Of a stretch of DNA of 64,000 bases, positions 1 through 7,271 are shown one piece after another. The notes below the pieces were generated by a model. It was not told where the DNA came from and searched no databases. It was given only the letters and a program-made list of their open reading frames with translations. Each line of letters starts with the position of its first letter. Position 1 is the first letter of the stretch. A program made the translations under genes and the position numbers. The stretch covers positions 2,407,127 to 2,471,126 of the forward strand of contig NZ_JAFMTA010000001.1 in the NCBI RefSeq assembly GCF_017916515.1, read 5' to 3'. The stretch comes from Naasia sp. SYSU D00948. GTDB taxonomy: Bacteria; Actinomycetota; Actinomycetes; Actinomycetales; Microbacteriaceae.

Positions 1-1
1 T

Positions 2-583
2 TCCATCGAGATCGCGCTGATGTCGGACAGGTTCTCCCGATCCGACCCGGCCGGCGACGCCACCGCCCTCGCACTGCTCGAATCACTCGCCGACGCGGCA
101 TCCGAGGGGGGGATCACCCTGCTGCTCTATCCGCACGCGCTGTTCTGGCTCGAGCGCACCTCCGACGCGGTGCGGCTCTGCCGTGCCATGGATCGGCCGA
201 ACGTGCGAGCGATGTTCACCGCCTACCACTGGTACGCGGTCGAGGCAGGCCCCGGCCTTCCTGAGCTCCTCGACGATGTCGCGCCCTTCCTGGGCGGCGT
301 GAACGTCTGCGGCAGCAGCCTCCGGCCCGAATCGTTCATGGGAGCGACGTTCGAGAGGCTGGGTGAGGGCGAGCTCGACGCGTTCGACGTGCTCAACCAG
401 GTGCGCCGGGTCGGCTACCGGGGATATGTCGGGCTGCAGGGCTACTCGGTGCAGGGTGACCCCTACAGCAACCTCCGCCGGTCTCTCGAGATGCTCCGCG
501 ACATCGAGCGCCGGATCGACGCTCACCCCTCCTGGGGGGATCTGAACCGGAGCCGGCCCCTCAACCTCCCACGTCGCGCCTGA
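2..583 (+). CDS. Sugar phosphate isomerase/epimerase-like TIM barrel protein (5' truncated)
   Basis: Only the C-terminal ~193 residues are present; the reading frame is open to the left edge, so the real start lies outside the window. The stretch has the feel of a xylose isomerase-like TIM barrel (IolE/IolI/YcjR type): alternating beta strands and helices, GGVNVCGSSL followed by a conserved end segment RRVGYRGYVGLQGYSVQGDP, as in enzymes that isomerise or epimerise sugars or inositol derivatives with a divalent metal. It converges on the rhamnosidase at 601-3210 with only 17 bases between the stops, which fits a carbohydrate-use neighbourhood. Substrate cannot be told from this fragment. Confidence 0.7.
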   Translation, partial: SIEIALMSDRFSRSDPAGDATALALLESLADAASEGGITLLLYPHALFWLERTSDAVRLCRAMDRPNVRAMFTAYHWYAVEAGPGLPELLDDVAPFLGGVNVCGSSLRPESFMGATFERLGEGELDAFDVLNQVRRVGYRGYVGLQGYSVQGDPYSNLRRSLEMLRDIERRIDAHPSWGDLNRSRPLNLPRRA

Positions 584-600
584 GCGACGTCCCCGTACCG

Positions 601-3210
601 CTAGACGTGGGCGTGGGCGCCCCACGGGGCAGTATCGGTGTCCGACGGCACCTGGGCGGCGGGGCAGGTGAAGGTGTGAGCGCCGGACCCGACCGTGTGC
701 ACCTCCGCGTCGCCCGGCAGGGTCACCTCAGCCGTGGTGCCGGGTGGCACGACGACGTCCAGGCGGAACCCGTCGGCCTCCAGGCTCCAGCTCACCTCGA
801 CGCGGCCATAGGGGGTGTCGTGCGCGGTCCTCGCCCAGGTGAGGCCACCGCCGGGGATCGGCGCGACGCGGATCCGCCGGTATCCCGGCTCGACCGGAGC
901 GAGGCCGCCGATGACCCGGTGCATCCAGTCGGCGATGCCGCCGAACACCGGGTGGTTGAACGACAGCATGTCGCCGGGGTGCAGGGAACCGTCGGGCAGA
1001 AGGGAGTCCCAGCGCTCCCAGAAGGTGGTCGCTCCCAGCCGCACGGCGTACCGCCACGACGGCACGCCGGTGTTGTTCAGGAGCCGGTACGCGAGGTCGG
1101 CGCGGCCCTCGTCGACGAGGGTGTCCATGAGGGCGAACGTGCCGGGGTAGCCGGCTTCGATCGAGCCTCGCCGCCGCAGCAGGAGCACCAGCCGGTCGAA
1201 CGCCGCCGCGCGCTTGGCCGGTGGCAGCGCCCCCACGAGAAGCGCGAGCGCGTAGGCCGTCTGTGAATCGGAGGCGACGAGGCCACGACCGGTGACGTAC
1301 GTCACGTCGACGTGGGCGAGGAGCTCCGCGTGCAGCGCAGCCATATCCGCCTCGATCTCGGCGTCGCCCACGGTCCGGGCCGCCTCCAGCGCGAGCGCGG
1401 CCGACCGGACGGCTCCGAGGGCCATCACGACGTCGTACTCGGTCCGGCCGTTCTCGGGGTTGTCCGGCGGGGCGGTGGGGTCGAGCCAGTCGCCGAACTG
1501 GAAGCCGGCGCTCGGGAAGCCGTCGAGCACCTCCCGTCCGACGCAGCGCGCCCACGCCGCCATCGACGGCAGCTGATGACGGAGCATCTCGCGATCCCCG
1601 AAGCGCTCGTACACCGCCGCGGGCGCCATGCAGGCGGCGTCTCCGAAGACCGCCACCGGGTAGTCGCCGGGGAAGGGCACCAGAGGAATGGCAGGCACCA
1701 CCATGGTCGGGCTGCCGTTGGGGCGCTGGTCGAGGGCGAGGTCCTCGAGCCAGGAGGCGTGGAAACCGGCGGTGTCGTAGAGAAAGGCGGCCGTCGGCGT
1801 GATGTGCGCCGCGTCACCGATCCACCCGAGCCGCTCGTCGCGCAGCATGCAGTCGGTCGGCACGTCGAGCATGTTGGCGGCGATGCCCCACACGGCGTTC
1901 TCATGCAGGCGGTTCAGCTCGTGGTCCGAGCACACGAACCACCCTGTCCGAGGCAGGTCGTTCCGGACCACGCGCCCGGTCACGTCCTTCCGGACGACGA
2001 CGCCGGCAGGATCGTCGATGGCCGCGTAGCGGAACGAGCGGAACGTGAACGCCGGCTCCCAGTCCAGCTCGCCGGCAGCTCCCAGAGTGATGCGGTCGGT
2101 GTTGGCGGCGGTGCGCTGCGGGCGTACGGCGAGCTCGCCGTGGTCGAGCGCCTCGGCGACCCGCACGGTGACGACGCTCCCCGGCTCGCCTTGCAGCCGC
2201 AGCCGGACGTGCCCGTTGAACACCTGGCCGAAGTCGGCGATGGTCCGGCCGGAGGGGCTCTCGATCCAGTCGCGTACCGGAATGGAGTCGACGATCCGGA
2301 TGGGCGGGAACTGCGGCCCCACGAGCTCCGCCTCTGGGAGGCCGGCGACGTGGACCGCCTCCCACGCCGAGTCGTCGAAGCCTGGGAGGTCCCAGCCCAC
2401 GGGCTCGTCGTCCTGCACGTACGTCTCGCCGTCGTAGAAGGAGGTCGACGTGATCCCGCCGCGACCGCAGCGCCAGGTCTCGTCCGTCGTCACCGTCCGC
2501 GTCGATCCGTCGACGTACGTGAGCTCGAGCTGCGTGACGAACCCCCGGCGGTCGCCGTAGATGTGGCGGAGGCCGCCGCGCCACCAGCCGAGCCGCCCGG
2601 CGAACCAGCCGTCGGCCAGCCGCACCGCGAGCGCGTTCGCGCCCTCGCGGACCAGGTCGGTGACGTCGTACACCTGGTAGCGCAGCCGGTGGTGGTAGCT
2701 GGTCCAGCCGGGAGCGAGCCGATCCGCGCTGACGGGCCGCCCGTTCAGCAGGCACTCGTAGACCCCCTGAGCTGTCGCGTACAGGCGCGCGCGCACCACC
2801 TCTCCGGCGTCGAACTCGTGGCGGAGGTAGGTGCACTCGTCGTCCCCGGGTCGGGGCGGCCGCACGAGGGACGCCACCCAGTCGCTGCGGTCGAGCAGCC
2901 CCGCCTCGATCCGCAGCGGCGCCGACCAGTCGCTCTCGCCGTCCGGGCCCCAGATCCGCACGGCGGCCTCGACCACCTCCCGTGACGCCAGCGGCGCGAA
3001 CGGCCAAGCGACGAGCACTTGGTCTGCGCTCTCCACTCGCTCCGCCTCGTGCCAGGCGCCGCCACGGCGCGCCCGGACCTGGTAGCCGGACTGCACCCAC
3101 CCTGCGTGCTCGGTTTCCACCTGCCAGGACAGGCGCGGCGACGGGACGGCGACTACGCCGTCGGCGATGTGCTCCGCGTGCAGACGGGTGACGAGCGGCA
3201 TCCGGACCAT
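601..3210 (-). CDS. Alpha-L-rhamnosidase, glycoside hydrolase family 78
   Basis: The 869-residue protein hydrolyses terminal alpha-L-rhamnose from plant glycosides or polysaccharides. Length and order match GH78: an N-terminal fibronectin-like part, the jelly-roll rhamnosidase N domain (about 110-290, with TAQGVYECLLNGRPV and DGWFAGRLGWWRG), a beta linker, the (alpha/alpha)6 catalytic barrel (about 415-760) and a C-terminal beta domain. The family's acidic active-site block DVPTDCMLRDERLGWIGDA and the downstream Glu in TTFWERWDS are visible. No signal peptide is seen, so it probably acts in the cytoplasm on imported glycosides. The start is uncertain: ATG at 3210 or ATG at 3201, neither with a strong Shine-Dalgarno. 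Confidence 0.93.
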   Translation of the reverse strand: MVRMPLVTRLHAEHIADGVVAVPSPRLSWQVETEHAGWVQSGYQVRARRGGAWHEAERVESADQVLVAWPFAPLASREVVEAAVRIWGPDGESDWSAPLRIEAGLLDRSDWVASLVRPPRPGDDECTYLRHEFDAGEVVRARLYATAQGVYECLLNGRPVSADRLAPGWTSYHHRLRYQVYDVTDLVREGANALAVRLADGWFAGRLGWWRGGLRHIYGDRRGFVTQLELTYVDGSTRTVTTDETWRCGRGGITSTSFYDGETYVQDDEPVGWDLPGFDDSAWEAVHVAGLPEAELVGPQFPPIRIVDSIPVRDWIESPSGRTIADFGQVFNGHVRLRLQGEPGSVVTVRVAEALDHGELAVRPQRTAANTDRITLGAAGELDWEPAFTFRSFRYAAIDDPAGVVVRKDVTGRVVRNDLPRTGWFVCSDHELNRLHENAVWGIAANMLDVPTDCMLRDERLGWIGDAAHITPTAAFLYDTAGFHASWLEDLALDQRPNGSPTMVVPAIPLVPFPGDYPVAVFGDAACMAPAAVYERFGDREMLRHQLPSMAAWARCVGREVLDGFPSAGFQFGDWLDPTAPPDNPENGRTEYDVVMALGAVRSAALALEAARTVGDAEIEADMAALHAELLAHVDVTYVTGRGLVASDSQTAYALALLVGALPPAKRAAAFDRLVLLLRRRGSIEAGYPGTFALMDTLVDEGRADLAYRLLNNTGVPSWRYAVRLGATTFWERWDSLLPDGSLHPGDMLSFNHPVFGGIADWMHRVIGGLAPVEPGYRRIRVAPIPGGGLTWARTAHDTPYGRVEVSWSLEADGFRLDVVVPPGTTAEVTLPGDAEVHTVGSGAHTFTCPAAQVPSDTDTAPWGAHAHV

Positions 3211-3359
3211 CGTGGCAATGGAATCAGGTCCGCGCTGTCGGCACCACCTGAGCGGCGTCTCAACTGTTCACGAAGGAGGGTCACGGCTGCTTCGGCCCGG
3301 ATCCACGGTCGTGTGGGGGAGGAGCCTCTGCCTCCAACCTCGCTCGTCGCCTCGCGCCG

Positions 3360-3396
3360 CACCAGGAGGGCGACCAGGCCGGCCGCCCTCCTGGTG
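3360..3396 (-). terminator. Intrinsic terminator hairpin after the small exported protein gene
   Basis: A 13-base inverted repeat (3360-3372 with 3384-3396) around an 11-base loop lies just beyond the stop of the minus-strand gene at 3401-3619. There is no clear T-run, which is common in high-GC actinobacteria. Confidence 0.6.
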
Positions 3397-3400
3397 GCCC

Positions 3401-3619
3401 TCAGGAGCCGTCGGCGCGGACCTCCACCGAGGTGGAGTCGTCGCCGATGGCCGGCCTAGCAGCGCGCTCGATCGTGCTCCCCGGCTGCTCGGACACCGCC
3501 GCGGCCTCCACCTGGTCCGTTGCGGCCAGTGCAGGCAGCGCGGCACCCGTCAGTGCTCCACCGGCGATCACCGCGGCAAGGGTGGCCCCCGCCGCCGCGA
3601 TCCTTCGCTTGTTCATCAT
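3401..3619 (-). CDS. Small exported protein with signal peptide, unknown function
   Basis: A 72-residue product starting MMNKRRIAAAGATLAAVIAG: a positively charged n-region, a hydrophobic core (about residues 8-28) and an AxA-type cleavage region near ALPALAA, i.e. a classical Sec signal. The mature peptide of about 40 residues is acidic and ends SVEVRADGS; no cysteine is present. The start is chosen at ATGATG because GAGAGGA sits just upstream; a longer open frame to 3790 has no good start or coding character. I do not recognise a family. It is the first gene downstream of the CPBP-protease operon on the same strand (190 bases away) and has its own terminator. Confidence 0.6.
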   Translation of the reverse strand: MMNKRRIAAAGATLAAVIAGGALTGAALPALAATDQVEAAAVSEQPGSTIERAARPAIGDDSTSVEVRADGS

Positions 3620-3808
3620 TCCCGTCCTCTCTCGCGCCCTTCCCGTTGAAGGGTTCCGGCCATGGTGAGCGCGAGCCCTATCAGCACGCATGGCCCGCGA
3701 CGTATGGGGACTGACCGGATCTTCTAAATCCAGCAAGAGGGGAAGTTGCGCGCCGGAGCAGCCGTCCCGCGCGCCTGCTTCGTGATTCACGCCCTCCGCG
3801 CCCTCGGT

Positions 3809-4774
3809 TCACCCCGGCTCGGGCACGCCGTTCAGGAACTCGCCGACCTCGTCCGCGATCTCGGCCGAGTGCGTCCAATGCAGGTAGTGGCCGCCGTCGA
3901 GCTCGACGAGCTCTCCCCGGTCGACGGCGTCGAGCTGGATCTCGTGGAGCTCGCGCCAGCCTGGCTGGTTCCCCTCCGCCTTGACGAAGGACAGCACCGG
4001 CAGGTCTTCGGGATAGGTGAGGTCCTCCACCATCGCGAAGTTGCGCGCCCCCTGGTTCGCTTCGTCGGCGACGGCCGCGTTGCCGTGGTTCCAGTTGGTC
4101 ATCAGGCGGATCTGTTCGCGCTCGCGAGCTGTGAAGGCGTCACCCTCCGGCTCGGCGATCGAGGGCATGATCGTCGTCGCGAGCCGCAGCAAGCCCGTCT
4201 TCGCGACCAGTGCGTCGAGTGGGCTGCCGGCGCCCGCGAGCCCATTGATCTGGCCGGGCACGGACGCGTCGATCCCCACGACCGCGGCCACCTCGTCCCG
4301 ATAGCGATTCGCGTAGTAGAGCGTGTACAGGCCGGCGATCGAGTGCCCCATCAAGACGTACGGCTCGTCGACCCCGACCTCCGCCAGGGCGGCGTGGAGT
4401 TCGCTCGTGATGTTCTCGATCGTGCGCGGGGGCGCGTCGGTGTCACTGCGGCCGTAGCCGAACCCCTCCACGACGACGAGCCGGTACCCGTCGAGCTCGC
4501 GGATCAGCGGCGCGAAGTCGAGCGCCGGCGCCGCCATGCCGTAGCCGGTCAGCATCACGATGGTGGGGCCGGTCGTCCCCTCTCGATACACATTCAGGAA
4601 GCCGTCGCCGATCCGGATCCGTTCCCCGTACGACGACTGGGCCCGCTCGTTGTGCTCCAGGGCCGCGTTCGCCGCCGTCGAGACCAGCAGCAGCGCGATC
4701 ACTGAAGCGAGGGCGACGCCGACGACGCGGAGGATGCGTCGTGTGGCGGGCTCGTCCCTTCCTGGAGGCCTCAT
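3809..4774 (-). CDS. Alpha/beta hydrolase with N-terminal membrane anchor
   Basis: The 321-residue protein begins with a charged segment and a membrane helix (about 13-38), then an alpha/beta hydrolase fold. The nucleophile elbow is GHSIAG (Ser145) and the catalytic His is in DGGHYLHW (His296); the oxyanion-hole loop is LTGYGM (about 76-80). It is probably an esterase or lipase-like enzyme held at the outer face of the membrane. ATG at 4774 overlaps the stop of the CPBP gene by 4 bases (ATGA), so it is the last gene of a tightly coupled four-gene operon; the open frame extending upstream to 5146 is antisense-like noise inside the previous gene. Substrate unknown. Confidence 0.85.
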   Translation of the reverse strand: MRPPGRDEPATRRILRVVGVALASVIALLLVSTAANAALEHNERAQSSYGERIRIGDGFLNVYREGTTGPTIVMLTGYGMAAPALDFAPLIRELDGYRLVVVEGFGYGRSDTDAPPRTIENITSELHAALAEVGVDEPYVLMGHSIAGLYTLYYANRYRDEVAAVVGIDASVPGQINGLAGAGSPLDALVAKTGLLRLATTIMPSIAEPEGDAFTAREREQIRLMTNWNHGNAAVADEANQGARNFAMVEDLTYPEDLPVLSFVKAEGNQPGWRELHEIQLDAVDRGELVELDGGHYLHWTHSAEIADEVGEFLNGVPEPG

Positions 4775-5748
4775 GTCGTTCGCGGCCGGCGGAGCACGGC
4801 GCGCCAGACGACCGCGGCGGGGACGAGGAAGAGCCCTGCCCCGAGCAGTCCGAGCACGCCGGTGAGGATCGGGTGCGGGGAGAGCACGAGCAGCATGAGG
4901 AGCGGCGCCACCGCGTTGAACATCCCGTGCGCGGCGGCGACGGGGAGGACGCTTCCGGTCAGCTCGCGGAGCCCGCTGAGCAGGAACGACATGCCGATGC
5001 AGAGGGCGACCATGGCGAGCACGCCGAGGAGTGGGAAGCCGGGGTAGTTGTAGCCGTGGAGGATCAGCGGGGCGTGCCAGAGACCCCAGGCGACGCCGGT
5101 GAGGACATTCGCCGCCACAGCTCCCCGGTGTCGGAGCTCCTCCCACATGAGTCCGCGCCAGCCGTACTCCTCACCCATGGCGAAGAGACCGTTGATGGTC
5201 CACCCGGCGATGATCGCGCCCCACACTCCGGCGATCAGCAGCACGGCGGTCGGCGGGGGAGTTCCCGCTGCCTCGACCGCCGCCTTCCCCAGGAGGGCGC
5301 TCGCCGCCTGGATGACGTCGGCTGCGCTCGTGGCGATCGCGCCGAAGGCGGGCAGACCCAGGAGGTTGCCGGCGACGAGCACGACGGCGAGGTACAGCAG
5401 CAGCCATCCGATCATCGCCGCGACCGGTGCGAGGACGAACACCGCGATGTTCCGGGACGTGCGCAGGGGCAGCCGCAAGCGCGGCCTCACCAGCCCGCGC
5501 TCGACGAGCAGAGCCGCAACGAGGGGCGACGGCATGTACAGCGCGGCGATGAGGACGATGCCGACCAGCGAGTCCACGGGGATCCGAGCGATCGACAGGC
5601 CGGCGCCTATCAGGACGGACCAGCCGAGGGTGATCGCGAGGTAGAGCGGCAGACGCCGGGGCGACGGGCCGGCCGCTCGCCCGGCCGAGGTCCGTTCCCC
5701 GGGCGAGGTCGGGTCCGCGTGCTCCTGGTCGGGGATGGGCGGCGTCAT
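4771..5748 (-). CDS. CPBP family intramembrane glutamic endopeptidase
   Basis: A 325-residue polytopic membrane protein with about eight hydrophobic segments. The CPBP (CAAX protease and bacteriocin-processing, Abi) signature is complete: EEYGWRG (Glu193-Glu194 and Arg198), a His in HAPLILHG (His225), and a third motif AAAHGMFNA (His274, Asn278). Family members cleave peptides within or near the membrane and in bacteria are linked to prenyl-protein processing, bacteriocin self-immunity and peptide maturation. The start at ATG 5748 overlaps the preceding GNAT stop (ATGA). The neighbouring small exported peptide (3401-3619) is an obvious but unproved substrate candidate. Confidence 0.88.
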   Translation of the reverse strand: MTPPIPDQEHADPTSPGERTSAGRAAGPSPRRLPLYLAITLGWSVLIGAGLSIARIPVDSLVGIVLIAALYMPSPLVAALLVERGLVRPRLRLPLRTSRNIAVFVLAPVAAMIGWLLLYLAVVLVAGNLLGLPAFGAIATSAADVIQAASALLGKAAVEAAGTPPPTAVLLIAGVWGAIIAGWTINGLFAMGEEYGWRGLMWEELRHRGAVAANVLTGVAWGLWHAPLILHGYNYPGFPLLGVLAMVALCIGMSFLLSGLRELTGSVLPVAAAHGMFNAVAPLLMLLVLSPHPILTGVLGLLGAGLFLVPAAVVWRAVLRRPRTT

Positions 5749-6353
5749 CGTGCGGTCGTCCTTCCGGGGTTGGTCGTGCGGATGAGAACGTGGACGGTCG
5801 GGCCTCCCGTGGTCACCGATCCGGCCTGGGACCATCCCAGGCGTTCATAGAAGCGCACATTGGCGCTGGTGGCGGTCTCCACGAGGAGGGTGGCGCGGTC
5901 GGCGTCGAGTCGGTCGAGGCCCGCCGTGACCACCGCGGTGCCCAGGCCGGTGCCCTGGGCACCGGGAGCGACCGCTGCGCAGGCGAGCACCCAGTCGTGC
6001 CGGGGCCGTCGCGGCGCGAGGGCCTCCTCGGCGTGGAGCACCCGCTCGAGGCGGTGGCCGTGCAGCTCGGCGACCCGCTGCCGGACCTCGTGGGGGAGGT
6101 CGGGGACGGCCGCGGGCACGAAGGCGGCGACGGCCTGCCGGTCGTCCGTCGTCACGACCAGACCATGGGGGAGCGCGAGATGGGTGAGGTAGAGCCGCTG
6201 CAGCGCGACGAGGCGCTCGCTGTACCGGCTCCCGGGGACGGTCCACCGGGTCCACGCGTAGTCGGCCATCGCCTCACCCGTCATCGTCGCGATCGCCTCG
6301 ACGTCGTCCGTGGTCGCCTGCCGGATGGACACAGTGCGTGGTCGGCCCGTCAT
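5745..6353 (-). CDS. GNAT family N-acetyltransferase
   Basis: The 202-residue protein shows the GNAT fold: an N-terminal IRQATTDDVEAIA opening, the acetyl-CoA pyrophosphate loop in VAPGAQGTGLGTAVV (about 133-147), and the C-terminal ANVRFYERLGW segment. It would transfer an acetyl group to an unknown amine in the cytoplasm. It is the second gene of the coupled minus-strand operon, overlapping the 2TM gene upstream and the CPBP gene downstream by 4 bases each. The overlaps suggest a stoichiometric or functional tie, but no substrate can be named. Confidence 0.88.
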   Translation of the reverse strand: MTGRPRTVSIRQATTDDVEAIATMTGEAMADYAWTRWTVPGSRYSERLVALQRLYLTHLALPHGLVVTTDDRQAVAAFVPAAVPDLPHEVRQRVAELHGHRLERVLHAEEALAPRRPRHDWVLACAAVAPGAQGTGLGTAVVTAGLDRLDADRATLLVETATSANVRFYERLGWSQAGSVTTGGPTVHVLIRTTNPGRTTAR

Positions 6354-6643
6354 CTCCGTGTGACGAGCCGGCGGGCTTCCCTGTCGACGGCGTCGTCGGT
6401 CACGTAGCCGACCCGCGGACCGTACGCGCTGAGGGCTGCCGCGACGACGGCGACCCCGAGGCCGAGCATCGGCCAGATGGGCCAGAAGTGGCCGGTCGCG
6501 CCGGTGAACGCCCAGATCGCAGTGCTGGATCCGGACACTGCGACCCAGACGAGAGCGATCACGGGGACGTTGCGGCGGGCGAGGAGGCGCCGCCGGGCGT
6601 AGTCGCGGGCGGAGTCGGGCACGGTCGTTGCGCTGTCGGTCAT
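6350..6643 (-). CDS. 2TM domain-containing small membrane protein
   Basis: A 97-residue protein with a short charged N-terminus, two membrane helices (about 27-48 and 56-75) and a basic tail ending RRLVTRR. This layout matches the 2TM domain found in small bacterial membrane proteins and in some histidine-kinase anchors. It is the first gene of the four-gene operon; a purine-rich AGGAACAGGA precedes the ATG. Function unknown. Confidence 0.75.
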   Translation of the reverse strand: MTDSATTVPDSARDYARRRLLARRNVPVIALVWVAVSGSSTAIWAFTGATGHFWPIWPMLGLGVAVVAAALSAYGPRVGYVTDDAVDREARRLVTRR

Positions 6644-6689
6644 GGTCCTGTTCCTGTTCCTCTGGATGTCGTCGGGATGGGCGGTCGGG

Positions 6690-7166
6690 TCAGGCCGAGA
6701 CGGCCCAGGCGTAGTCCTGCGGAGTCCAGGAGATGACGGCCTTCGTGTGGATGCGGGCTCCGAGCCGGCGGTAGAAGCGGTGCCCGTCCTCGTTGTCGGC
6801 GCGGGCGCCCCAGACGACGAGGAGCTGCTCGGGCTCGGCGAGCTGAGCGACCGCGGTCATGAGCTGTCGGCCGACGCCGCGGTTGCGGGCGGCCTGCCGC
6901 ACGTACAGGTCGTCGAGGGCGAGGATGTCGCCGCCCGTCCACAGGTGCAGCCGTCGCGTCATCGAGGCGTAGCCGATGGCGGTGTCGCGGTCGAACGCGA
7001 GGAGGACGTGGACGTCGGGGCGGGCGAGCAATCCGCGCCAGTCATCCGTCGTCGCGTGCACCGAGTCGAGGGAGTTCTCGTGGGCGGCGATCTCGCTGAC
7101 CAGGAGGTGCACCAGGTCGGCGTCGTCGGGCGTCGCGAGGCGGGTGGTGATCGTGGTGGCGGTCAT
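6690..7166 (-). CDS. GNAT family N-acetyltransferase
   Basis: A 158-residue GNAT protein, with the acetyl-CoA loop in VRQAARNRGVGRQLM (about 98-111) and the late DNEDGHRFYRRLG segment. The start is ATG 7166 with AAAGGAG about ten bases upstream; the longer open frame to 8051 runs antisense through the LuxR-type gene and is rejected. It is divergent from the LuxR-type regulator at 7272, sharing a ~105-base intergenic region. The acceptor is unknown; single-domain GNATs of this kind often modify antibiotics, peptides or metabolites. Confidence 0.87.
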   Translation of the reverse strand: MTATTITTRLATPDDADLVHLLVSEIAAHENSLDSVHATTDDWRGLLARPDVHVLLAFDRDTAIGYASMTRRLHLWTGGDILALDDLYVRQAARNRGVGRQLMTAVAQLAEPEQLLVVWGARADNEDGHRFYRRLGARIHTKAVISWTPQDYAWAVSA

Positions 7167-7259
7167 CGGGGGGCTGCTCCTTTCGGGGGACTGATGTGCC
7201 TTCACGATCCCGGTGATCACCACCTGATGGCGCCGGGAACTTCGCCGGGTTGCCGTCGA

Positions 7260-7265
7260 TAGGAT
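7260..7265 (+). promoter_or_regulatory. -10 hexamer for a leaderless transcript (TAGGAT)
   Basis: TAGGAT ends exactly six bases before the GTG start at 7272, placing the transcription start at or next to the start codon. No Shine-Dalgarno is present, which supports a leaderless mRNA. Confidence 0.55.
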
Positions 7266-7271
7266 CGGCCG

